DNA from: Bacteroidales bacterium
Lineage (GTDB): Bacteria; Bacteroidota; Bacteroidia; Bacteroidales; FEN-979
DNA length: 42,072 nucleotides
Reading direction: 5' to 3'
Assembly (NCBI GenBank): GCA_028706295.1
Contig: JAQWBQ010000025.1
Span: 1 to 42,072 of the forward strand
Part shown: positions 19,445 to 28,641 of the stretch, in pieces
Numbering within the stretch: position 1 is the first letter of the stretch
Layout: every line of letters begins with the position of its first letter
Translations under genes and position numbers: made by a program
Notes under the pieces: model-generated
The model's input: the letters and a program-made list of their open reading frames with translations, nothing else
Told to the model about the DNA's origin: nothing
Database searches by the model: none

Positions 19445-21568
19445 TCAGCTTTTGTAAAAACTGTAATTCATATCCACCGGGATGGTGATAATGACGGTGG
19501 TTCCGGTTGATTGTCCCTGCTCATCTTCCGGGTCAACGATGACATAGTTGATTTTCCTTTTGTTGAATTTATTGATGATCCGGATGGTCTGGTCAATGAT
19601 GGAAATCCCTTTGCCGGTTCCGTGTTCTCCATGCACTCCCGCCTCTTTCCGCCCGACCCCGTTGTCACTGATCCCGATGACAAGCTCACTTTTTTCCTGC
19701 CGGATCCGTATTTCAAGCATTCCGCCGCTTTGTAATGGTTTCAACCCATGTTTGATGGCGTTCTCCACGAAGATCTGGGTGATCATTTTAGGAACCTGTA
19801 CCTGCATATCAACCTGATCATCCAGGTCCATCCGGCAAGTGAACGAATCGTTCATCCTGCTTTGCATCAGGTTGATGTAATGCTGCAGGAAATCGAGCTC
19901 CTCACCAAGTGTCCGTGAAAGCTTATCTGTCTGGAGCACGGTCGACCGCATCAGTCGCGACAGTGAGAGCAGGTTCCGGTTGGCGTCATCCGGTTTCCCG
20001 TCCAGAATCATGGCGCTGATGGAATTGATGGCGTTGAAAGTGAAGTGAGGATCCAACTGATTGTTTAACAGTAATAACTGTAACTCTGTGATCTTTTTCT
20101 CGGCAGCGATCTGCTGTCGCATCCTTTTGCGTTGCAGGTACTGGACCAGCAGGATAAAACCCAGGACAATCAAAAAGATCAGGAAATAAACCGGATACCT
20201 GAAGTAATACCAAGGATTGGGCTCCCAGGAAAAAACCGCCCGTTTGTTGCCATCCTGGATGCACAGTTTTCCTCTCTTACCTGCTTCCCGGATCGATTGG
20301 GAAAGCATGATTTGTCCGGGCAACGGGTTATCCAACCGGATCGGGTGCGAGAACTCATTATCGGTTATTATGAATGCTTTTTCATTTGCTGCTCTGAAAA
20401 GACACTCCTGCTTCCCGTCGCCGTCGATGTCGATGCATTGAAACAAAGTTGATCCGGGCGATTCGATTCTTTTCCTTTCAACGACAGTAAGGCTCGTGTC
20501 GTACCGCTCGATGATTCCGCCTTCACGGGAAAGAAAAACACTGCAGTCTGATTCACGTGATCTGAATAAATCGTAAAATCTATGCCGAAGGGTATCATCG
20601 AGCTGTCGCTCCCGCATTTTTTCTCCTTTTGCATTGAACAACATCAACCTTGCGGTTCCCGTTCCGGCATTCCTGGGCTCCAGGAGTATAAAAAAGAAAT
20701 GGGATGATTTGATTCTGACCACTTCGGGAGCCAATCGGATATATCGTCCGGGAAACTGCACCGGCGGTAAACAGAAATTAAAATCACGGTCATACGCTAC
20801 CAGCCAGGCGCTGTTATCATCATACCGGGCGCTGATCCTTCCCTGGTTATTGTCGATGGCATATGTATCGGTGATCAGTTCAGGACGGCCATCTCCGTTC
20901 AGATCGGCGGTATCGGTAACCGACTGAAACAATACCCCGGTATCGGTCTTTTTCAGTTCACCGGTTTTCAAATTATAGCTGAAAAGGAATCGGGGCTGTG
21001 CCCTGAAACCAGCCATAATTCCCGACACAATCTCTTTGATGCCATCCCGGTCAAGGTCGATCAGCCAGGTGGTTGTCAGTGAAAAATCATTTTCTCCGTT
21101 CTCAGGTTCCAAGGCACCAATAAACAAGTCCCTGAACAGAACCTTTTCTGACCGCATCGGGGCAATGCCATGTAAAAAGAGCGAATCGCCCACGCGCGTA
21201 AACAGGAAAATGCCCACGGAGCCGGTTGAATCATACGCGCCAACCGTGATCGCATCAACCTTAAGCAGTATTTTTCCGGGAAAATAGAAATGATCGAGAA
21301 TGAATCCCTTATGATCGTTAATCTTAAGAGAGGCCTTTCCTTCGGTATTGTCGAAATAGACGATTTGTTCACTGTTGCCATCCCCGTTCAGATCCTGATA
21401 CAGTTCAAGGGCATTCGGCTTGTGCGTTGCACCTGAATCGACAACTTCAACAGAATATTTCCGGAAAATATCGGGGAGGAATAATATGATCAGGACGGTT
21501 ACGGGCAGGGCAATGAACCATGGGGAGAGCCAGAAGTGCCGGAGTGAATAACGCCACAATCGTTTCAT
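19445..21568 (-). CDS. LytS-type sensor histidine kinase with extracytoplasmic FG-GAP-like sensor
   Basis: 707 aa. Membrane helix about 15-33; extracytoplasmic region about 35-452; second helix about 454-476; then a coiled linker and a His_kinase/HATPase module. The phosphorylation motif is QLDPHFTFNAIN with H508. The ATP-binding N-box is FVENAIKHG at 600-608, with DNGVG at 635-639 and GTGKGI at 650-655. The sensor contains four Ca-binding-like loops (DLNGDGNSE ~59, DLDRDGIKE ~171, DLNGDGRPE ~222, DIDGDGKQE ~380), which mark FG-GAP/VCBS-type propeller blades. That is unusual for LytS-like kinases, which more often carry membrane 5TM or tetratricopeptide sensors. Partner: the LytTR regulator downstream. 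The ligand is unknown; surface polymer or calcium binding is only a guess. Confidence 0.88.
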   Translation of the reverse strand: MKRLWRYSLRHFWLSPWFIALPVTVLIILFLPDIFRKYSVEVVDSGATHKPNALELYQDLNGDGNSEQIVYFDNTEGKASLKINDHKGFILDHFYFPGKILLKVDAITVGAYDSTGSVGIFLFTRVGDSLFLHGIAPMRSEKVLFRDLFIGALEPENGENDFSLTTTWLIDLDRDGIKEIVSGIMAGFRAQPRFLFSYNLKTGELKKTDTGVLFQSVTDTADLNGDGRPELITDTYAIDNNQGRISARYDDNSAWLVAYDRDFNFCLPPVQFPGRYIRLAPEVVRIKSSHFFFILLEPRNAGTGTARLMLFNAKGEKMRERQLDDTLRHRFYDLFRSRESDCSVFLSREGGIIERYDTSLTVVERKRIESPGSTLFQCIDIDGDGKQECLFRAANEKAFIITDNEFSHPIRLDNPLPGQIMLSQSIREAGKRGKLCIQDGNKRAVFSWEPNPWYYFRYPVYFLIFLIVLGFILLVQYLQRKRMRQQIAAEKKITELQLLLLNNQLDPHFTFNAINSISAMILDGKPDDANRNLLSLSRLMRSTVLQTDKLSRTLGEELDFLQHYINLMQSRMNDSFTCRMDLDDQVDMQVQVPKMITQIFVENAIKHGLKPLQSGGMLEIRIRQEKSELVIGISDNGVGRKEAGVHGEHGTGKGISIIDQTIRIINKFNKRKINYVIVDPEDEQGQSTGTTVIITIPVDMNYSFYKS

Positions 21569-21613
21569 AAATCAGGAAAAGAAGATAGTATAACCGGTTA
21601 AAAATTGTCAGTT

Positions 21614-21829
21614 TGGGGTTTCAGGTTTCAAGTTACAGAGTTTCAGGGTTTCAGGGTTTCAGAGTTTCAGCGTTAATAGATCTAAGATCAAAGATCAAAG
21701 CTCAAAAGAAGCGAATAGAAATTAGCGAATAGCGATTAGGGGAAAAATTAAAATTCTCACATTCTCAAATCCTCAAATCCTCAAATCCTCAAATTTTCAA
21801 ATTTTCACATCAGCACATTAGCACATTCG
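21614..21829. repeat. 3' word cassette C2
   Basis: Between the kinase start and the stop of the acyltransferase. Read in the acyltransferase direction (minus), from the stop codon: AATGTGCT words, AATTTGAA/GATTTGAG words, TAATCGCTATTCGCTAAT words, GATCTTT 7-mers, then CTGAAACC/CTGAAACT 8-mers. The module order matches C1 and C3. The stop codon lies in GGTGGACTAGCG, which resembles the GTGGACCAGCG word of the other cassettes, so the cassette may overlap the end of the gene. Confidence 0.75.
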
Positions 21830-22723
21830 CTAGTCCACCGGCCTGGTAAATTTCCACCGTTTGTGCGACCAGAGCCAGTATTCCGGTTTTGCGCGTATCG
21901 ATTCCTCCAGCCGTTTCATGAAGGCGCTGACAATCGCACCTTCTGGAAGTTCGGCGGGATTTTCAGAAATCAATTCTGTTTGAAACGTGTAATATCCCCT
22001 TTTAACCGGACGGATGTCGATGTAGACCACGGGCATGTTGAACCGTCGGGCCAGTTGCTCATATCCTTTGTGACAGGGGGTATCCTGGTTGAGAAACTGC
22101 AGCCAGATGCTGTTCTGCAGGTCAAACGGACGCTGGTCGACCCCGAATACATATCCCAGGGCCCGGTTCCGGTTTCCGGTCATGAAACGGAGCGTCTGTT
22201 TCACCGGCAGGATATCCATGTCGTACATGCCCCGGGTCTTTTGCTGGTATGCTTCGACATATGGGTTGCTGAAAGGACTGTAGATGACCACAAACCGGTG
22301 TTTTAACTGTTTTCCCAGGATCTTTCCCCATTCATGGTTCCCGTAATGTCCACCGATCAGCATGACACTCTTTCCCTGCTCGAAGAGGCGGTCGGTAAGT
22401 TCGGGGTTAACCACCCTGAACCGCTTGATCAGCGACGGAATGGACATGGTGTATCCTTTCAGGGTCTCGGCGACCAGGTCACAGAAAAAGCGGAAGAATT
22501 TTTTTGCCAGTTCTTCAATTTCGGGGGCGCTTTTTTCGGGAAACGAGTTTTTAAGATTGTTATAAACCACATCACGGCGGTATCTGATCCCATAATAGAC
22601 CAACAGGTAAAAAAAACGGGAAAAGATCTGGAGCAGCCAGAACGGCATGATCCGGAAGGTCTGTATAAAGAACCAGCTGATGCAGAACACCAGGTAATCG
22701 ACTATTTTCTTTGTTTGTTTCAA
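21830..22723 (-). CDS. LpxL/HtrB-type lipid A (or ornithine/glycine lipid) acyltransferase
   Basis: 297 aa, the usual size for the family. An N-terminal membrane-associated segment (about 10-45) anchors it at the inner membrane. The LPLAT catalytic motif HX4E is visible as H126-YGNH-E131 within MLIGGHYGNHEWGK, followed by family landmarks VDQRP (195-199) and EYWLWSHKRWK (281-291). Known family members transfer an acyl chain onto a lipid A precursor or, in some Bacteroidota, onto aminoacyl lipids. Which acceptor is used here is not visible. The start lies 45 nt after the stop of the CrtI-like gene, so the two are probably co-transcribed. Confidence 0.88.
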   Translation of the reverse strand: MKQTKKIVDYLVFCISWFFIQTFRIMPFWLLQIFSRFFYLLVYYGIRYRRDVVYNNLKNSFPEKSAPEIEELAKKFFRFFCDLVAETLKGYTMSIPSLIKRFRVVNPELTDRLFEQGKSVMLIGGHYGNHEWGKILGKQLKHRFVVIYSPFSNPYVEAYQQKTRGMYDMDILPVKQTLRFMTGNRNRALGYVFGVDQRPFDLQNSIWLQFLNQDTPCHKGYEQLARRFNMPVVYIDIRPVKRGYYTFQTELISENPAELPEGAIVSAFMKRLEESIRAKPEYWLWSHKRWKFTRPVD

Positions 22724-22768
22724 GTTTTCGATTCCGTTAAGGGGCGGGGTAAAGATACGGGGAAATTT

Positions 22769-24223
22769 TCAACGAACCGTTAACCTTTCCTGTCTGAGCG
22801 CTTCGAGCGCTGCAAAATAACCCGAGTAGACCACTCCGGAGAAGCCGCCGCCGAATTTATCCCAGGCGGAAGCGATGTGCAGGTTGGCAACCGGACTGAT
22901 CCGTTGTTTACTCCTCGGTCCCGGATTCTGGGCAAATCCGTACACCGCTGCATCCGTGTTCAGGGTATATCGCTTCATGGTTCGCGCCGTAGCCGCATCG
23001 TACCACACCAGGTGACGGTTGAGGCCCGGAACCAGTTGTTCGAGCCGGGAAAGGAACGATGCGGTTACTTCCGCCTTCCTCTGTTTATAATCCTCCGGAG
23101 TCATTCCGTCCCAGTAATTCAGGTAATCCTCCGCGACCAGGGCGGCAAAACCCTTTCCTTCCGCGACAAGTCCCGACCGGATGTGGCTGTAATCGGTCAA
23201 TACATAGGTCTTATCCTCGAACCTTCCATGACTGTTCCTGCCGATATCATTCAGGGTATTTACATCCGGCCCATACACGCAGGTACAGTAGCACGGGTTC
23301 CCGATCTCTTTGAGCGGCCGGTCAAAGCAAAGGTAAAGGGTATAGAGCGAAGCGCCTGGTGTCCGGTCGCTGATGAGATCCATCAGTTTCCGGCCAAATT
23401 CTTCAGGAAGTAATGTGGTAGCGACCTGCGGAAGGGCGGCATTCACGACAACCTGCTTTGTCCGGGCCGTATGATCGGTTCCATCGCGGAGTGATCGGAA
23501 TTTTACGCCGGTACACAGCCCCGAATCCATAAGAATTTCGAGGGCCAGATGACGGCAACGTACCTCTCCTCCGTGTGATTTGATGTATCCTGCAAGGTAA
23601 TCCGACAGAACCTGAGAACCGCCTTCGATGAATACACTTCCTGAATTATAATAAGTGCCCTGGGCCTGGGCATAATAGTCCATACTCAGCAAATAGGGGT
23701 CATCGCTGAAGGCCATCAGGTTACCCAGCAGGATCAGCTTCAGATCCGCATCCCCGATCAGCCGGTCGAGGTAGCCGCCGATGGATTCAAAGGCCTCCGC
23801 TTCACTTTCGGGTCGGTACTTCCTGAATTGCTCCATCCTGCCGAAATAGATATCCAGTCCGGCGGCTTCGTGTGGAAACTCCGCTAACAGTAAGGCTTTC
23901 GCGGCGTGAAGGTCGTGCGGAACAGTAACATCCTTCCGTTGTGTTATGGCGCGGTAAAAATGGGGTATTTCAGGGAACTTTACATGGTTAAAAATGTCGA
24001 GCTCCGTGAAGATCTTCTGTTTGGGATTTCCCCCCCCGAAGCCATCCATTTCGTGCAAACCCGCCTCCACGCGGAATTCCTTATGCCGGAAGGTCGTGGC
24101 ATAGCCCCCGGGAACGGAATGCTGTTCGAGCAACAGAACCCGTTTCCCTTCCCGCGATAATTTGGCTCCGGCTGTCAGTCCGCCCAGTCCGCCGCCAATG
24201 ATAATTACATCGAAAAAATCCAA
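22769..24223 (-). CDS. CrtI/retinol-saturase-like FAD-dependent oxidoreductase
   Basis: 484 aa. An N-terminal Rossmann dinucleotide-binding fold has GGGLGG at 10-15 and E33 for the FAD ribose, followed by the PGGYATTF signature of the phytoene desaturase / carotenoid isomerase / all-trans-retinol saturase group. The C-terminal FAD-contacting signature is also present (HIASAWDKFGGGFSGVVYSG). Family members desaturate, isomerise or saturate polyene chains. No other carotenoid gene (crtB, crtE, crtY) is in the window, so a carotenoid substrate is not supported. The position directly upstream of an acyltransferase and downstream of an acyl-CoA synthetase suggests lipid or polyene metabolism. Complete, no missing motif seen. 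Confidence 0.85.
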   Translation of the reverse strand: MDFFDVIIIGGGLGGLTAGAKLSREGKRVLLLEQHSVPGGYATTFRHKEFRVEAGLHEMDGFGGGNPKQKIFTELDIFNHVKFPEIPHFYRAITQRKDVTVPHDLHAAKALLLAEFPHEAAGLDIYFGRMEQFRKYRPESEAEAFESIGGYLDRLIGDADLKLILLGNLMAFSDDPYLLSMDYYAQAQGTYYNSGSVFIEGGSQVLSDYLAGYIKSHGGEVRCRHLALEILMDSGLCTGVKFRSLRDGTDHTARTKQVVVNAALPQVATTLLPEEFGRKLMDLISDRTPGASLYTLYLCFDRPLKEIGNPCYCTCVYGPDVNTLNDIGRNSHGRFEDKTYVLTDYSHIRSGLVAEGKGFAALVAEDYLNYWDGMTPEDYKQRKAEVTASFLSRLEQLVPGLNRHLVWYDAATARTMKRYTLNTDAAVYGFAQNPGPRSKQRISPVANLHIASAWDKFGGGFSGVVYSGYFAALEALRQERLTVR

Positions 24224-24228
24224 AATTC

Positions 24229-24482
24229 AAAATAGGGATTAGAGATTAGCGAATAGAAAAATACATAAATTCAAAATAGGGATTAGAGATTAGCGAATAG
24301 CGATTAGAAAAATACATAAATTCAAAATTTTACATCTTCACATTCTCAAATTTTCACATTCTCAAATCCTCAAATTAGCACATTAGCACATTAGCACATT
24401 TTTAATTTCCAGTCCACTTGTCCACTGGTCCACTGGTCCGCTGGTCCACTTGTCCGCTTGTCCAACTCTTCGTCAAACCCGT
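24229..24482. repeat. 3' word cassette C3 (most complete)
   Basis: Starts within a few nt after the acyl-CoA synthetase stop. In gene orientation: TTTGACGAAGAG, six or more 8-mers of type GGACAAGT/GGACCAGC/GGACCAGT, then ten consecutive 8-mers in exact phase (AATGTGCT three times, AATTTGAG, GATTTGAG, AATGTGAA and variants). Then two copies of a ~60-nt unit with TATTCGCTAATC and TTTGAATTTATG words. No open frame or RNA family recognised. Confidence 0.8.
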
Positions 24483-26267
24483 TCAAATAGTTCTGCTCAC
24501 CGAATAGATCTGGTCGATCACTTTGACATATTTTTCGAGAATGAACTTGCGTTTGAGTTTCAGCGTGTGGGATAGTTCTCCGGAGTGGGGCGACCATTCA
24601 TCTTCGACCAATTGGAACCGTTTGATGTATTGAAATTCTTCCAGGTGGCGGTTAAATTTATTGATGATCTCCTGATAATGTTGAAGGACCTTCGGATTGT
24701 TGATCATCCGGCCGGTTTGCTGATGGCGGCATCCCCTGTTGGCGCACCATTCGGCCAGAAGCTGGAAATTGGGTGCGATCAGGGCGCTGGCGAATTTTTC
24801 ACCTTCACCAAAAACAAAAGCCTGGTCGATGAATGCCGATTCCTTGAGCCGGTTTTCAATTTCCTGCGGGGAGACAAATTTCCCGTTGGCCAGTTTGAAA
24901 ACCTCTTTTTTCCGGTCGGTCACCATCAGGAAGCGGCCTTTCACAATTTCGCCGATGTCGCCGGTATGGAACCATCCTTCCGCATCATTTGCCTGAGCAG
25001 TGGCCTGATCGTCGCCATAGTACCCTAGCATCACGTTGGGTCCCTTGCACAGGATCTCCCCGTCGGCTGCTATTTTGATTTCTACGCCGGGAATGACGCT
25101 GCCCACGGAACCCAGCAGGAGATCCGGACTGGAAGCCCTGTTGATGGTGATGATTGGCGAGGTTTCCGTCAACCCGTACATGTTGATCACTTTAACGCCG
25201 GCTGCCCAGAAGATACGTTCGATCCGCGGCTGAAGGGCAGCCCCGCCGCAGCCGACCAATTGGATCTTTCCGCCGATGGCCTCCCTCCACTTGCTGAAGA
25301 TCAGTTTATCGGCCAGCCGGTGACGGAGGCGGTAGTGCCAGGGATTATTCCCATCGGGACGGTACTTGAGTCCCAGGGCGATCGACCAGAAAAAGATCCG
25401 TTTTTTAAACCCGGTAAGTTTATTACCCTTCTGGAGGATGGTATTAAAAATCTTTTCCAGAATCCGGGGAACCGCGTCGAAGCCTTCAGGCCTTATCTCA
25501 CGCATGTTTTCAGCAATCGTACCGAGGTTTTCGGCATAATAGATGGTTGTTCCCGAGTACTGGGTCTGGTAGTTGCCTAAACGTCCGCCCACATGGCAAA
25601 GCGGCAGGATGCTGAGATACCGGTATTCGGATTTCAACCGGAATACATCGGCGGCGGCCAGGAAGTTGGAAACCAGGTTCCGGTGCGACAGCAGAACGCC
25701 CTTGGAGGGTCCCGTCGTTCCCGAAGTATAGATCAGGACTGCCGGATCGTCGGGTGTGGTCTCATTCCGGGTTTTTTCGAGAAGACCGGTCAGTTCGGAT
25801 CCCTGTTTCCTTCCCAGTTCGAGGATTTCAGTCCAGCAACGTACCCCGGGGATCGGGTTAAATGAAAAAATGCGGTCTTCCTGCAAAATGGAGGATGCTT
25901 CATTGCCAAGTTTGGAATAAAGCTGCTTATCGCCGAAAATCAGCAGGGAGACTCCGGCATGGCGGAGGATATGGTTGAATTCACGAAGGCTGAGGGTGGA
26001 AAAGATGGGAACATGGATGATCCCGGCCATGGTAAGTCCCATGTCGACAAAATTCCATTCCGGGCGGTTTGTTGTGATGGTGGCGACCCGGTCGCCTTTG
26101 CCAAAACCCATGGCAAGCATTCCCAGGCTGAAGCTGGTGCTGTATTCAAGGTACTCATCTGTGGAGTAGGGACGCCATTTCCCCCCGACTTTACTAACGA
26201 ATACGTCCGGTTTGTTGAAATGCTGCCTGTATCGCTCAAGCAGGTCGAATGTTCTGGTTATTTCCAT
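24483..26267 (-). CDS. Long-chain acyl-CoA synthetase (AMP-forming)
   Basis: 594 aa, full length. It activates fatty acids to acyl-AMP, then acyl-CoA, at the cytoplasmic face of the membrane. ANL-superfamily motifs: P-loop YTSGTTGPSKG at 180-190, YGLTETSP near 380, GWFHTGD near 442, and the hinge/catalytic DRKKEVFKLANGKFVSP near 459, with the family's C-terminal LKLKRKFILEKY. It belongs to the FadD15/FAA-like long-chain branch common in Bacteroidota. It lies between fabH and the CrtI-like gene on the same strand. A -7 box (TATCTTTG, 26287-26294) about 20 nt upstream suggests its own transcript, which could run on through the cassette into the two downstream lipid genes. Confidence 0.93.
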   Translation of the reverse strand: MEITRTFDLLERYRQHFNKPDVFVSKVGGKWRPYSTDEYLEYSTSFSLGMLAMGFGKGDRVATITTNRPEWNFVDMGLTMAGIIHVPIFSTLSLREFNHILRHAGVSLLIFGDKQLYSKLGNEASSILQEDRIFSFNPIPGVRCWTEILELGRKQGSELTGLLEKTRNETTPDDPAVLIYTSGTTGPSKGVLLSHRNLVSNFLAAADVFRLKSEYRYLSILPLCHVGGRLGNYQTQYSGTTIYYAENLGTIAENMREIRPEGFDAVPRILEKIFNTILQKGNKLTGFKKRIFFWSIALGLKYRPDGNNPWHYRLRHRLADKLIFSKWREAIGGKIQLVGCGGAALQPRIERIFWAAGVKVINMYGLTETSPIITINRASSPDLLLGSVGSVIPGVEIKIAADGEILCKGPNVMLGYYGDDQATAQANDAEGWFHTGDIGEIVKGRFLMVTDRKKEVFKLANGKFVSPQEIENRLKESAFIDQAFVFGEGEKFASALIAPNFQLLAEWCANRGCRHQQTGRMINNPKVLQHYQEIINKFNRHLEEFQYIKRFQLVEDEWSPHSGELSHTLKLKRKFILEKYVKVIDQIYSVSRTI

Positions 26268-26286
26268 CTGCAGATATTATCTGCAA

Positions 26287-26294
26287 CAAAGATA
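26287..26294 (-). promoter_or_regulatory. Candidate -7 box for acyl-CoA synthetase
   Basis: Minus strand TATCTTTG fits TAnnTTTG exactly, 20 nt before the start codon. No convincing TTTG was found upstream, so only the -7 element is supported. Confidence 0.35.
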
Positions 26295-26372
26295 AGAGTT
26301 TATCGACCTTTTACCAGTTGTAAGAGAAAAAGGAATTCAATTGTTTTCTTTCAAAATGTAAATTGCATCCAT

Positions 26373-26400
26373 CATTTTGCATTTTACATTTTACATTTTG
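26373..26400. repeat. Short 7-mer array after fabH
   Basis: Four consecutive 7-mers (CATTTTG, CATTTTA, CATTTTA, CATTTTG on the plus strand), starting 5 nt after the fabH stop codon. It is a small relative, in position and phase, of the longer word cassettes. Confidence 0.6.
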
Positions 26401-26405
26401 AATTC

Positions 26406-27395
26406 TCAGTAGGCCCATTTCACCCAGATGGATCCCCAGGTGAATCCTCCGCCAAATGCGGCAAGAATAAGATTATCTCCTTTTTTCAGTTTGGATTCCC
26501 ATTCCCAGAGGCAGAGGGGGATGGTGGCATCGGTAGTATTTCCATACCGGTCGATGTTGATCATGACCTTTTCTTTTCCGACTCCCATCCGTCGTGCAGT
26601 GGCATCGATGATGCGCAGGTTGGCCTGATGGGGAACAAGGTACGCGATATCGGCCGGGGCCAGGTTATTCCGTTCCATGATCTCGGCGGAGACATCGGCC
26701 ATGCGGGTCACGGCAAATTTAAAAACGGGCTGTCCTTCCTGGTAGATATAGTGTTCGCGGGCATCGACGGTTTCGTGCGACGGCGGTCTCACAGAGCCGC
26801 CGGCTTTCATGTGGAGATGAACCCGGCCGGATCCGTCGGTTCCGGTTATCGCATCCATGATCCCGATCTCTTCTTCGGTCGGTTCTAACAGGAGGGCGCC
26901 GGCGGCGTCGCCGAACAGCACGCAGGTTTCGCGGTTGGTATAGTCGGTAATGGACGACATTTTATCGGCGCCCACCACGATAACTTTTTTGTACATCCCG
27001 GTTTCCACGTATTTGGAAGCGGTGATGAGGGCGAAAAGCAATCCGGAGCAAGCCGCGTTCAGATCAAAACTAAATGCGTTGCGCAGGCCGGCCTTATCGC
27101 TGATGATGTTCGCGGTGGCCGGGAACATCATATCCGGAGTCACGGTAGCGCAGATAAGAAGATCGATTTCTTCGGGACCGATTCCGGTCTTTTCGAGCAG
27201 GCCCTTAACAGCTTCAGCGCCCAGGTCGGAGGTGCCTAATCCCTCCCCTTTCAGAATATGTCGTTCACGGATTCCGGTGCGGGAAAGGATCCATTCGTCG
27301 GAGGTTTCCACCATGGTCTCCAGTTCTGCATTGGTCAGAATATAAGGAGGAACCCACCCGTGAATTCCTGATATCTTGGCTCTTAATTTTGACAT
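26406..27395 (-). CDS. fabH: 3-oxoacyl-[ACP] synthase III
   Basis: 329 aa, standard length. It starts fatty acid synthesis by condensing acetyl- or branched acyl-CoA with malonyl-ACP. The thiolase-fold triad is visible: C116 in AACSGLLF, H256 in VPHQANLRI, and N286 in [11 protein letters not shown]. The C-terminal GGGFTWGS glycine loop is present. It lies 6 nt after plsX in the conserved DUF177-rpmF-plsX-fabH operon. The active-site segment after N286 reads TTDATIP instead of the more common TSAASIP, which is within family variation. Confidence 0.96.
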   Translation of the reverse strand: MSKLRAKISGIHGWVPPYILTNAELETMVETSDEWILSRTGIRERHILKGEGLGTSDLGAEAVKGLLEKTGIGPEEIDLLICATVTPDMMFPATANIISDKAGLRNAFSFDLNAACSGLLFALITASKYVETGMYKKVIVVGADKMSSITDYTNRETCVLFGDAAGALLLEPTEEEIGIMDAITGTDGSGRVHLHMKAGGSVRPPSHETVDAREHYIYQEGQPVFKFAVTRMADVSAEIMERNNLAPADIAYLVPHQANLRIIDATARRMGVGKEKVMINIDRYGNTTDATIPLCLWEWESKLKKGDNLILAAFGGGFTWGSIWVKWAY

Positions 27396-27401
27396 GGTCG
27401 G

Positions 27402-28361
27402 TTAAATATTGTTTGGAGAATACCGCTCCAGCGCATGTTTGATTTTCTGCGATAAACGGGCCTCATGTACCTCTTTGGCCATCAGGATCATGCGTCGGAT
27501 CGCGTTGGCATTGGAGATACCATGACCCACCAGCACAGTAGAGTTGATCCCGAGGATGGGAGTTCCGCCGTAGTTCTCATAATTGAACCGGTCGAGGTAG
27601 CTGTCCCTGATCCCACGCTTGATCATAACCCGGTACATGGCTTCGACCTGTTTCAGGACGATGTTGCCGACGAAACCGTCGCAGACGATTACGTCGACGT
27701 TGTCGCGGAACAGTTCGCGTCCTTCAACATTGCCGACAAAATGATAATCCTTTGAGTCCTTCATCAACTGAAAGGCCGATTGGGCTGTAAGGCTTCCTTT
27801 TTTCTCTTCGGAACCGATGTTGAGCAGTCCGACGCGGGGTTTCTTAATATGGAACACATGTTCGGCAAAGAGCGAACCAAGGATACCAAACTGGTACATG
27901 ACATCGGGTTTTGCATCCGGGTTGGTGCCGACGTCGATCAGGACGCTGGTGCCCCCGTTTTCCTTGGGAATATATGCCGTTGTAGCCGGCCGTATGATTC
28001 CCTGGACGGTATTGACTGTGTAGATGGCACCCACCATCATTGCGCCGCTGCTCCCGGCGCCTGCAAAAGCATGTATCTCCTTATGTTTCAGCATTCTGAA
28101 ACCGACGGAAATACTTGAGTTGGGTTTATTGATCAGCGCTTTGGTAGGCTGTTCATCCATCTCGATCAGATCAGGCGCATCGACGATCTCAAAATTCCCG
28201 GGATCAACCTTTTCCTCCCGGAGAAAGGCATGAATGACTTCCCGGTCGCCGATCAAAACAATCTGATCCGATTCAGGGAGTTCCTTCCGGGCCAGAATGG
28301 CGCCATGCATAGTGGCTTTCGGAGCGAAGTCGCCCCCTAACACATCCAGACCGATTTTCAT
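27402..28361 (-). CDS. plsX: Phosphate acyltransferase PlsX
   Basis: 319 aa. It makes acyl-phosphate from acyl-ACP, the first step of the PlsX/PlsY route to phosphatidic acid. Family signatures: the N-terminal MKIGLDVLGGDFAPKA, GAGSSGAMMVG, LIDVGTNPDAKP, GNVEGRELFRDNVDVIVCDG with FVGNIVLK, and the C-terminal GINSTVLVGHGISNANAI. Soluble, peripheral on the membrane. It sits 21 nt after rpmF and 6 nt before fabH, so translation is probably coupled. No oddity seen. Confidence 0.96.
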   Translation of the reverse strand: MKIGLDVLGGDFAPKATMHGAILARKELPESDQIVLIGDREVIHAFLREEKVDPGNFEIVDAPDLIEMDEQPTKALINKPNSSISVGFRMLKHKEIHAFAGAGSSGAMMVGAIYTVNTVQGIIRPATTAYIPKENGGTSVLIDVGTNPDAKPDVMYQFGILGSLFAEHVFHIKKPRVGLLNIGSEEKKGSLTAQSAFQLMKDSKDYHFVGNVEGRELFRDNVDVIVCDGFVGNIVLKQVEAMYRVMIKRGIRDSYLDRFNYENYGGTPILGINSTVLVGHGISNANAIRRMILMAKEVHEARLSQKIKHALERYSPNNI

Positions 28362-28382
28362 TGATATCGATTTTGATTAGAA

Positions 28383-28568
28383 CTATTCCGCAGTAGCCTT
28401 CACGATGGCCTGTTTTCCACGATAGTAACCGCATTCGGGGCAGACCCGGTGGTAGAGTACGGGAGCGCCGCAGTTGGAACAAACAATAGTGGTGCGGGCA
28501 ACAGCCTTGTCGTGGGTCCTTCTCTTGTCCCTGCGGGTGGTTGAAATTTTATGTTTCGGGTGTGGCAT
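28383..28568 (-). CDS. rpmF: 50S ribosomal protein L32
   Basis: 61 aa. The N-terminal MPHPKHKISTTRRDKRR is the L32 signature. It has a zinc ribbon of C30-x2-C33 and C43-x2-C46, so this is the zinc-binding (C+) form rather than a zinc-free paralogue. It is located, as usual, between DUF177 and plsX, linking ribosome synthesis with lipid synthesis. Confidence 0.97.
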   Translation of the reverse strand: MPHPKHKISTTRRDKRRTHDKAVARTTIVCSNCGAPVLYHRVCPECGYYRGKQAIVKATAE

Positions 28569-28577
28569 AGGAAAAAT

Positions 28578-28612
28578 ATTTACGATTTATGATTTACAAT
28601 TTACGAATTATC
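28578..28612. repeat. ATTTACG 7-mer array
   Basis: Five consecutive 7-mers (ATTTACG, ATTTATG, ATTTACA, ATTTACG, AATTATC) between DUF177 and rpmF, inside an operon. Two more ATTTACG units lie at 33684-33697. Confidence 0.55.
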
Positions 28613-28641
28613 TAATTGATTATTAATTAGTTTTTTGATAT

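Noticed and set aside
24400-24480. CRISPR-like short repeats
   Set aside because: The units are 8 nt long, directly adjacent and degenerate; there are no unique spacers and no cas genes.
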